From NCBI GenBank assembly GCA_038063075.1, contig JBBTVW010000044.1:1-11910 (forward strand): DNA of 11,910 bases, read 5' to 3'. Source of the stretch: JACQHJ01 sp038063075. GTDB taxonomy: Bacteria; Patescibacteriota; Microgenomatia; Levybacterales; UBA12049. The position numbers and the translations under genes were made by a program. Every line of letters begins with the position of its first letter. The first letter of the stretch is position 1. The notes below the pieces were generated by a model, which saw only the letters and a list, made by a program, of their open reading frames with translations, did not search any database and was not told the origin of the DNA. This document shows, in pieces, positions 6,257 through 11,910 of this stretch.

Positions 6257-7981
6257 ATGTCTTACAGAAATATTCGTAACTTTGCCATCATTGCTCACAT
6301 TGATCATGGAAAATCAACTCTTGCTGATAGATTTTTAGAAATTACAAAAACAATTGCTAAAGATAAGCTTAAAGAGCAGTTTTTGGATCAAAATCCAATT
6401 TCAAGAGAAAGGGGTATTACTATAAAGCTTGCTCCAGTTAGAATGCATTACCAATTAGATGGAGAGGAATATATTCTTGATTTGATTGATACCCCAGGCC
6501 ATATGGATTTTGCCTATGAAGTGTCAAGAACTTTGGCTGCTTGTGAGGGAGCAATACTTTTAGTTGATGCTACAAAGGGAGTTCAAGCACAGACTGTTGC
6601 TCATTTCTATGCTGCGCAAAAAGAAAAATTAACACTTATTCCAGTAATCAATAAAATTGATTTAGATAGTGCAAATACAGAAGCAGTAAAAAAAGACTTA
6701 GTAGAAATGTTTGGATTTAAGGAAGAAGAAATTCATTATATTAGTGCAAAAACAGGAGAAAACGTTGACCAGCTTTTAAAAGCTGTTGTTAATAAATTAC
6801 CTATGCCAAAAGTTGCGGAAGCAGAGCCTTTTAAAGCTTTGGTTTTTGATGCAGTATTTGATGAGCATAGGGGCGTAATTATTTTTATAAAAGTAGTTAA
6901 TGGAAGTGTTAAAAAACATGATCAAATAGAGTTTATACAAAGTAAAACTAAGATAATAGTCTCAGAGGTTGGCTTCTTTTCTCCTAGTTTAGTAGCCAAA
7001 GATAGCCTTGATGCGGGCGAAATTGGTTATATTGTGACCGGAGTAAAAGATATTAGACAAACAAGAGTTGGAGATACAATTAAACATATTGGTTTTGAAA
7101 CAGAGTCTTTGTCCGGATACCAAATTCCACAGCCAATGGTGTTTTTTGGATTATACCCAAAAGCAGCAAATGAATACGTGCATTTAAGAGAAGCTTTAAA
7201 CAAGCTTTCTTTAAATGATGGCTCACTTAGTGTTGCTAATGAATATTCAGCATTTTTAGGAAGTGGTTTTAGAGTTGGTTTTCTTGGTCTTTTGCACGCT
7301 GAAATTGTCAAGGAAAGATTAACCAAAGAGTATATGGTAAATCCTTTATTAACGATGCCAAGAGTTTTATATAAAGAAGAAGACGAGGAGATGCTTGAGC
7401 CTTATATGATTTTAAATATATTCGTGCCTTCAAATTATGTTGGAGCAGTTTTAACAGTAGCTCAAAATAAAAGAGGCGTATTACAAGATATCTCTTATCA
7501 TAAAAGTAATGCAGTTTTAAAATATGAAATGCCTTACTCAATGTTTATAAGAGGTTTAAGCTCAGAGCTTAAAAGTGTTTCTCAGGGATTTGCCAGTATT
7601 GATTATCAAATAATGGGATATAAAAAAGCGGATTTGGTAAAAATGGATATTATGATAAATGGAAGTATAGTAGATGTGTTATCAGAGTTAATTTATAGAG
7701 ATGAAGCTGAATTTGTTGGAAGACAAAGAATAGAAAAATTAAGTGAGAATTTAGATCGTCAACAATTTAAACAAATAATTCAAGCTGCAATTGGAGCAAA
7801 AATATTGGCAAGAACTGAAATATCTCCTTATAGAAAAGATGTTTTGGCAAAAATGTCAGGTGGAGACAGAACTAGAAAAGATAAATTATTAGAAGCTCAG
7901 AAGAAAGGAAAATCAAGGTTAATTAATGTTTCAAAAGTACAAATTCCCCAAAAAGCACTTCTATCAATGATTGAGAGTTAA
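6257..7981 (+). CDS. lepA: Elongation factor 4 (LepA), ribosome back-translocase-type GTPase
   Basis: This 574-residue translational GTPase acts on stalled or mis-translocated ribosomes. All G motifs are present: AHIDHGKST (13-21), RERGIT (50-55), DTPGH (78-82) with the catalytic-type His, NKID (132-135) and SAKTG (163-167). LepA-specific features include FRVGFLGLLHAEIVKERL, RDEAEF and the C-terminal domain with DVLAKMSGGDRTRKDKLLEA. The protein is about 25 residues shorter than the usual roughly 600. The main gap is at about 369-382, where RVLYKEEDEEMLEPY replaces a longer acidic loop. The ATG is 12 nt after murJ, without a visible ribosome-binding site, suggesting coupling to murJ. Its stop overlaps the stop of the convergent PKD gene. 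Confidence 0.95.
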   Translation: MSYRNIRNFAIIAHIDHGKSTLADRFLEITKTIAKDKLKEQFLDQNPISRERGITIKLAPVRMHYQLDGEEYILDLIDTPGHMDFAYEVSRTLAACEGAILLVDATKGVQAQTVAHFYAAQKEKLTLIPVINKIDLDSANTEAVKKDLVEMFGFKEEEIHYISAKTGENVDQLLKAVVNKLPMPKVAEAEPFKALVFDAVFDEHRGVIIFIKVVNGSVKKHDQIEFIQSKTKIIVSEVGFFSPSLVAKDSLDAGEIGYIVTGVKDIRQTRVGDTIKHIGFETESLSGYQIPQPMVFFGLYPKAANEYVHLREALNKLSLNDGSLSVANEYSAFLGSGFRVGFLGLLHAEIVKERLTKEYMVNPLLTMPRVLYKEEDEEMLEPYMILNIFVPSNYVGAVLTVAQNKRGVLQDISYHKSNAVLKYEMPYSMFIRGLSSELKSVSQGFASIDYQIMGYKKADLVKMDIMINGSIVDVLSELIYRDEAEFVGRQRIEKLSENLDRQQFKQIIQAAIGAKILARTEISPYRKDVLAKMSGGDRTRKDKLLEAQKKGKSRLINVSKVQIPQKALLSMIES

Positions 7982-9399
7982 AGAGCTAAGAGAAGAATCG
8001 CTCCGATAAAGGCTAACATTACTCCAATAGCACCTACTGTAACAAGCTCAGCAGGTCCTGTTGGTGGAAGTGGTGATGGGCTTGCAATTATATTAGTTGG
8101 TGATGCCTCGCTGTCTCCTGAAACAGATATAGTAGCTGTACAACTACCTGTATTTTCATTTCCATCCTCGTCTGTAATTGTAGCTTTTGCTTTAAATGTT
8201 CCTGAGCTTGCATAAGTATGTGAGGTTAAGACACTAACAGAATTTGTACCTATTCCACCTGCATCAGTTACAGATTGTGTTTCACCATCTCCAAAGTCAA
8301 AATTAACCTCAGAGATGGCAATATCAGAGCTTGTTCCTACTGCAGTTAGATTAACAGAGAAGGGTGCAGTACCCGTTGATCCAGGATCTAGAGAAAGACT
8401 TGTACATGAAAGGGTCGGTGTTCCAGTTGGGGTAAGTGTAGGAGTATTTGTTGGACTTACATCTCTAGTAGTATCTTCAGTTATAGTTATTGTTTTTGAA
8501 CAAGTAGCTGCTTCGCTTTCATTGCCTTCATCATCGATCATAACCGCGGTTGCAGTATAAGTACCAGCTGTATCAAATGTATGGCTTGCAGAAGCAGTTG
8601 CTCTAGGAGTTCCATAACCGCTAACTCCAGGATCTCCTTTAGCAGGAGTTGAACTGTCTCCATCTCCAAAATCAAGCCTTATGCTTTCAATAGCTCCAGT
8701 ATCAGTTCCTGATCCTTCAAAGCTAAGAGTATAAGGAGCTTTGCCAGTAGTTGATTTATCTACTGTTATATATGAACAAACAGGGTTACCGCTGACTGTT
8801 TGAGATGTGATATTTACAGATCCTGGTGAAGTATTTGAAATAAGATTTGATCCTATTTCATCTGTTCCACCTGTTCCACCAAGGGATAAAAGCTGACTTT
8901 GATTACCAAATGTAACTTGGGTAGGAACATCAGGTTCTGTAGGTGCAAGTGCTTTAAAAGTAAGAGTTGCTACTTTAGTTCTTGTTTTTAGTACATTCTG
9001 TGGGCTTCCTCCTACAGACATAGCAACTGTTATTGTTCCAACTCCATACTCTGGTCCAATTGGAATACTAGGTGTAAAGCTTGATCCATCAGCTGCCGGC
9101 CAAGTGGAAACAGCAAAAGTCCCATCCATTGTTGCAAGCTTTGTTGAGTCATAGCCCATAACAAGTTTTACATATGAAATTTCATTTACATTAGATGGAT
9201 CAACGTAAACATCAAAGCTTACATTATCTCCAACATTTTTACTTAGTGGTGTAGGTAAAAGAGATAAAGTTGTTGCTGCTTCAGCTGAGGTTTTTGTGCT
9301 TTGTTGTAACCCAACAAGATAGACAGTAACAGGTATTGCTACTAAAAGTACAACAATAAAGCCCAGTAAAAGAAGTTTTTTGCCGGATAAAAATGACAT
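7978..9399 (-). CDS. Surface protein: cohesin-like domain, two PKD domains, LPPTG-type C-terminal anchor
   Basis: This 473-residue protein looks exported. Residues about 9-30 are a hydrophobic signal segment, with a possible signal-peptidase site near SAEAA (39-43). Residues about 44-197 resemble a cohesin-type beta sandwich (VGDNVSFDVYVDPSNV, YDSTKLA, then VATLTFKA). Two PKD domains follow at about 206-308 and 331-428. Each has the DFGDG motif (243-247, 368-372) and a SHTF/SHTY-GT(Y/F) strand. Each is bracketed by a Cys pair (C208/C300 and C332/C420) that could form a disulfide. A Thr/Pro linker separates them. LPPTG (444-448) is followed by a final hydrophobic helix ending at the stop with no basic tail. 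Binding or adhesion at the cell surface is inferred. No dockerin partner is visible. The gene is monocistronic as far as seen, divergent from groES and convergent with lepA. Confidence 0.82.
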   Translation of the reverse strand: MSFLSGKKLLLLGFIVVLLVAIPVTVYLVGLQQSTKTSAEAATTLSLLPTPLSKNVGDNVSFDVYVDPSNVNEISYVKLVMGYDSTKLATMDGTFAVSTWPAADGSSFTPSIPIGPEYGVGTITVAMSVGGSPQNVLKTRTKVATLTFKALAPTEPDVPTQVTFGNQSQLLSLGGTGGTDEIGSNLISNTSPGSVNITSQTVSGNPVCSYITVDKSTTGKAPYTLSFEGSGTDTGAIESIRLDFGDGDSSTPAKGDPGVSGYGTPRATASASHTFDTAGTYTATAVMIDDEGNESEAATCSKTITITEDTTRDVSPTNTPTLTPTGTPTLSCTSLSLDPGSTGTAPFSVNLTAVGTSSDIAISEVNFDFGDGETQSVTDAGGIGTNSVSVLTSHTYASSGTFKAKATITDEDGNENTGSCTATISVSGDSEASPTNIIASPSPLPPTGPAELVTVGAIGVMLAFIGAILLLAL

Positions 9400-9414
9400 A
9401 ATAAGTTTAACTTT

Positions 9415-9443
9415 ATCGTATAGAAAATGTGGTCTTGTGTCAA
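9415..9443 (-). promoter_or_regulatory. Promoter of the cohesin/PKD gene (TTGACA-N17-TACGAT)
   Basis: On the minus strand a perfect TTGACA (9443-9438) precedes TACGAT (9420-9415) by 17 nt. The ATG at 9399 is 15 nt beyond the -10 box, giving a predicted leader of about 8-9 nt with no Shine-Dalgarno sequence. Confidence 0.68.
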
Positions 9444-9462
9444 GGAAAAGATAATTAAAATA

Positions 9463-9491
9463 TTGACAAAAAAAAATTAGTAGTGTATATT
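9463..9491 (+). promoter_or_regulatory. groESL promoter (TTGACA-N17-TATATT)
   Basis: Perfect -35 TTGACA (9463-9468), 17-nt A-rich spacer, -10 TATATT (9486-9491). The predicted start is near 9498, inside the CIRCE-like element that begins directly after the -10 box. The leader to the groES ATG would be about 35 nt. This is a housekeeping-sigma promoter, as expected for repressor-controlled groE. Confidence 0.85.
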
Positions 9492-9518
9492 TAAGCAGTC
9501 ACTTAACGAGAGTGATAT
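9492..9518 (+). promoter_or_regulatory. CIRCE-like operator, probable HrcA binding site
   Basis: TAAGCAGTC-N9-GAGTGATAT matches the CIRCE consensus TTAGCACTC-N9-GAGTGCTAA at 7 of 9 positions in each arm, with exactly the canonical 9-nt spacer. It covers the predicted transcription start of groES, the usual place for CIRCE. HrcA bound here would block groESL transcription until heat stress. Self-complementarity of the arms is imperfect (5 of 9 pairs). A shorter perfect repeat, TCACT/AGTGA, lies within it. hrcA is not in the window. Confidence 0.72.
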
Positions 9519-9532
9519 TTTTTAGGCAAAAT

Positions 9533-9829
9533 ATGACAAAAACAAAGCTAAAACCATTATTTGATAACGTAATAATAAAACCTTTAGAAGCAGAGGAAAA
9601 AACTGCTTCTGGAATAATTCTTCCTGAGAACGCAAAAGAAAAACCACAAATTGGAGAAATAATTGCAATTGGTAGTGGTTATGTTACCCAAGATGGAAAA
9701 ACTCTTCCAATGGTTCTTAAGGTCGGACAAAAAGTATTATACAAAGAATGGGGTGGAGATAGAACCAAAGTTGAAGGAATAGAATATATAATAGTAAAAC
9801 AGCCAGATGTATTGGCGATTGTAGAATAA
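9533..9829 (+). CDS. groES: Co-chaperonin GroES (Hsp10)
   Basis: This 98-residue protein forms the heptameric lid of the GroEL folding chamber. It shows the family pattern in order: LKPLFDNVIIKPLEAEEKTA near the start, the mobile loop that docks on GroEL (about residues 20-34, with SGIILPENAKEKP), then GEIIAIGSG, GQKVLYKEWGG and a C-terminal DVLAIVE. The ATG at 9533 gives the normal length; an in-frame GTG at 9512 falls inside the CIRCE element and is rejected. A short AGG lies 6-8 nt upstream. It is the first gene of a two-gene operon with groEL, 4 nt ahead of it. Confidence 0.97.
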   Translation: MTKTKLKPLFDNVIIKPLEAEEKTASGIILPENAKEKPQIGEIIAIGSGYVTQDGKTLPMVLKVGQKVLYKEWGGDRTKVEGIEYIIVKQPDVLAIVE

Positions 9830-9833
9830 TAAT

Positions 9834-11471
9834 ATGGCAAAACAAATTTTATACGGAGAAGAAGCAAGAAAAAGATTACAAAGTGGTGTTGACCAGCTAG
9901 CTAAAGCTGTTGCAACAACTCTTGGTCCAAAAGGAAGAAACGTTGCCCTTGATAAAAAATGGGGCGCTCCAGCTGTCATTCATGATGGAGTAACAGTTGC
10001 AAAAGAAATTGAACTTAAAGATCCATTTGAAAACATGGGAGCCCAACTTGTAAAAGAAGCATCTTCTAAAACTGCAGATGTTGCAGGAGATGGAACCACA
10101 ACAGCAACAGTGCTTGCCCAGTCAATAGTTGATGAAGGAATAAAAAATATTACTGCAGGAACAAACCCAATGTTACTTAAAAAAGGACTTGAAGAAGCAA
10201 GTAATGCAGTAGTTGAGTTTATTAAATCAAAAGCAAAGACGATTAATATTAAAAACGATTCTGAAATTTCTCAAGTTGCAACAATCTCAGCAGGTGATGA
10301 GGTAATTGGAAAAATGGTAGCAGAAGCGCTGCAAAGAGTTGGTAAAGATGGTGTTGTTTCAGTCGAAGAAGGACGAGGGTTAACAACAGAAATAGAATAT
10401 AAAGAAGGAATGGAATTTGATAAAGGCTATGCAAGTGCTTATTTTGTAACAAATCCAGACAGGATGGAGTCAGAAGTTGAAGATCCTTATATTTTAATTA
10501 CTGATAAAAAGCTATCAAATCTTTCGGAGTTTGTTCCATTTTTAGAAAATGTAGTTAAGGTTTCAAAAAACCTTGTAATTATTGCTGATGATGTTGAGGG
10601 TGAAGTATTAGCCCTTCTTGTTGTAAATAAACTAAAGGGTGTTTTAAATACAGTTGCTATAAAAGCTCCAGGATTTGGAGACAGAAGAAAAGAAATGTTA
10701 GAAGATATTGCTATCCTTACAGGTGGAACAGTAGTAAGTGATGATACAGGAAGAAAGTTTGATAGTGTAACTATTGAAGATTGTGGAAGAGCAGATAAGG
10801 TTTGGTCAGATAAAGAGATAACAAGAATAATTGGTGGAAAAGGAAGCAAGGCAGCGCTTTTAGCAAGAGTAACACAAATTAAAAAAGCAATTGAAACTTC
10901 TACCTCAGAATTTGATAAAGAAAAACTTCAAGAAAGATTGGCAAAGTTAGCAGGAGGAGTTGCAGTAATAAATGTAGGAGCCGCAACAGAAGTTGAGATG
11001 AAGGAGAAAAAGGAAAGGGTAATAGATGCAGTAGCAGCCACAAAAGCAGCTTTAGAAGAAGGAGTTGTTTCGGGTGGAGGAGTTGTTCTTCTTGAGGCTA
11101 TCAAGGTTTTAGAGCCTAAATTGCTAAAAAATATTCCAGGAGATAGTGATCAAGCAACAGGAGTAAGTATTTTAAGAAAAGCACTAGAGGCTCCAACAAG
11201 AAAACTAGCGGAAAACGCTGGAATAAATGGAGATGTAGTTGTTGATAATATTGCAAAACAACAAAGTGGATTTGGATTTAATGTTTTAACAAATACTTAT
11301 GTAGACATGATTAAAGAGGGAATTATTGATCCTGCAAAAGTTACTAGAAGTGCAGTTGAAAACGCAGTATCTGTTGCAGTAATGATTTTAACAACAGAAA
11401 GTTTGATTACAGATATTCCAGAAGAGAAAAAAGAAATGCCAGGAATGCCTCCAGGCGGAATGGACTACTAA
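9834..11471 (+). CDS. groEL: Chaperonin GroEL (Hsp60)
   Basis: This 545-residue ATP-dependent folding chaperone is of the usual family length and closely follows the canonical sequence. It has MAKQILYGEEAR at the start, TTLGPKGRNV, the nucleotide-binding DGTTTAT, IKAPGFGDRRKEMLEDIAIL in the apical domain, GGVAVINVGAATEVE, GGGVVLLEAI, and a C-terminal Gly/Met tail ending MPPGGMDY. All appear intact, with no frameshift. It starts 4 nt after the groES stop, with no visible ribosome-binding site, so it is probably translated by coupling. An intrinsic terminator follows 6 nt after the stop. Confidence 0.98.
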   Translation: MAKQILYGEEARKRLQSGVDQLAKAVATTLGPKGRNVALDKKWGAPAVIHDGVTVAKEIELKDPFENMGAQLVKEASSKTADVAGDGTTTATVLAQSIVDEGIKNITAGTNPMLLKKGLEEASNAVVEFIKSKAKTINIKNDSEISQVATISAGDEVIGKMVAEALQRVGKDGVVSVEEGRGLTTEIEYKEGMEFDKGYASAYFVTNPDRMESEVEDPYILITDKKLSNLSEFVPFLENVVKVSKNLVIIADDVEGEVLALLVVNKLKGVLNTVAIKAPGFGDRRKEMLEDIAILTGGTVVSDDTGRKFDSVTIEDCGRADKVWSDKEITRIIGGKGSKAALLARVTQIKKAIETSTSEFDKEKLQERLAKLAGGVAVINVGAATEVEMKEKKERVIDAVAATKAALEEGVVSGGGVVLLEAIKVLEPKLLKNIPGDSDQATGVSILRKALEAPTRKLAENAGINGDVVVDNIAKQQSGFGFNVLTNTYVDMIKEGIIDPAKVTRSAVENAVSVAVMILTTESLITDIPEEKKEMPGMPPGGMDY

Positions 11472-11477
11472 GTCATA

Positions 11478-11503
11478 AAAATCGCAATTAATGCGGTTTT
11501 TTT
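11478..11503 (+). terminator. Rho-independent terminator of groESL
   Basis: A 9-bp stem (AAAATCGCA / TGCGGTTTT, one G-U pair) with an ATTAA loop is followed by more T residues. It begins 6 nt after the groEL stop codon. Confidence 0.85.
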
Positions 11504-11519
11504 ATTTGACCTTTTAAGA

Positions 11520-11525
11520 TATAAT
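11520..11525 (+). promoter_or_regulatory. -10 box of the PEGA-protein gene, predicted leaderless
   Basis: A perfect TATAAT ends 7 nt before the ATG at 11533, putting the predicted transcription start at the A of the start codon. The -35 position falls on the T-tract of the groEL terminator and is a poor match. The nearby TTGACC at 11506-11511 is only 8 nt away and cannot serve as its -35. Confidence 0.5.
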
Positions 11526-11532
11526 AAACCAC

Positions 11533-11910
11533 ATGAGAAAAATACTCTTTGTAGTTCTCTGTTTTTTAATTTCCTTATTAATTTTTGGACTAGTTGTTTA
11601 TCTTTTAGGTCAGCGTCCTGAAAAAGGAGCTTTACAAGTAACCTCATCTGTTAAAGCACAGGTTTTAATTGACGGAAAACTTTTTGGAGAAACCCCACTT
11701 TGTCTGTGTGAGGCAAAAGATATGCTAAGCACAGGAGAATATACAGTTAGAATTATTCCTAAAGAAGGAGGTTTTGAGCCCTTCCAAAGAAAAATAACAA
11801 TAAATCCTAAAGTTTTAACAGTGGTTGATAGAAGTTTTTCTCAAACTGCGCTTTCTCAAGCAAGTGTTATTAGTCTTACCAAAGTTGAAGATAGTAAAGA
11901 TGCACAAATT
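11533..11910 (+). CDS. PEGA-domain membrane-anchored protein (3' end outside window)
   Basis: 126 codons are visible. Residues about 4-26 form a hydrophobic signal anchor. Residues about 33-112 match a PEGA domain: GALQVTSSVKAQVLIDGKLF, then GETPLCL, a GEYTVRI strand, and KITINP near its end. PEGA domains are small beta-rich modules of surface or envelope proteins whose ligand is generally unknown. Two cysteines (C57, C59) lie in the loop after GETPL, which is not part of the usual motif. The rest of the protein is beyond the window. It has its own -10 box and lies after the groEL terminator, so it is not part of the chaperonin operon. Confidence 0.82.
   Translation, partial: MRKILFVVLCFLISLLIFGLVVYLLGQRPEKGALQVTSSVKAQVLIDGKLFGETPLCLCEAKDMLSTGEYTVRIIPKEGGFEPFQRKITINPKVLTVVDRSFSQTALSQASVISLTKVEDSKDAQI

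Noticed and set aside
9512..9532. Longer GroES starting at GTG 9512
   Set aside because: It would start inside the CIRCE-like operator and add seven non-conserved residues.
10487..10849. Minus-strand frame inside groEL
   Set aside because: It is antisense to a fully conserved GroEL and has no recognisable motif or start signal.
11506..11525. TTGACC plus TATAAT as a -35/-10 pair
   Set aside because: The spacing is only 8 nt, far from the 16-18 nt needed.
1..11910. Recoded TGA (code 25, as in Gracilibacteria/Absconditabacteria)
   Set aside because: TGA ends two genes at tight ATGA junctions, and long frames are intact under the standard bacterial code.

Overview
This is a low-GC, gene-dense stretch of bacterial chromosome using the standard bacterial code. 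TAA, TAG and TGA all end genes here, so it is not a TGA-recoded lineage. Small genes, divergent housekeeping proteins, a type IV pilus platform (PilN/PilO) and surface proteins ending in LPPTG plus a membrane segment suggest a Candidate Phyla Radiation / Patescibacteria genome, perhaps Microgenomates-like. That placement is inferred from gene style; no phylogeny was possible. There are no mobile elements, CRISPR arrays, tRNA or rRNA genes.

Layout. Positions 1-4538 are read leftwards. rpsT (ribosomal protein S20) comes first. It is followed by a tightly packed five-gene unit with its own promoter: pilN, pilO, a small one-TM protein, a FN3/Ig-like LPPTG surface protein, and an FAD-dependent oxidoreductase cut by the window edge. 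These genes abut or overlap (23-nt overlap, TAAATG abutment, two ATGA overlaps). Reading rightwards from a 38-bp divergent promoter region are a MurJ-family flippase and lepA (EF4). lepA converges on a leftward gene for a cohesin/PKD LPPTG surface protein, and the two stop codons overlap within TTAA. That surface-protein gene is divergent from groES-groEL. groEL ends at a clear intrinsic terminator, followed by the start of a PEGA-domain membrane protein cut by the right edge.

Regulation is the most informative part. groESL has a textbook promoter (TTGACA-N17-TATATT) followed at once by a degenerate CIRCE operator with the canonical 9-nt spacer, implying HrcA control of heat shock. The first genes of the other transcription units (rpsT, pilN, the PEGA gene, and less strictly murJ and the PKD gene) have promoter -10 boxes only 6-15 nt before the start codon. 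They would make leaderless or very short-leader mRNAs. The clearest Shine-Dalgarno-like sequences occur inside the surface operon.

The strongest leads are the leaderless-promoter pattern, the CIRCE site, a MurJ homologue lacking most of the charged residues known to be essential in E. coli MurJ, and two unlinked surface proteins sharing an LPPTG C-terminal signal without a normal basic tail. I found no unmistakably new multi-gene system. The pilNO / LPPTG protein / flavoprotein operon is the nearest candidate.
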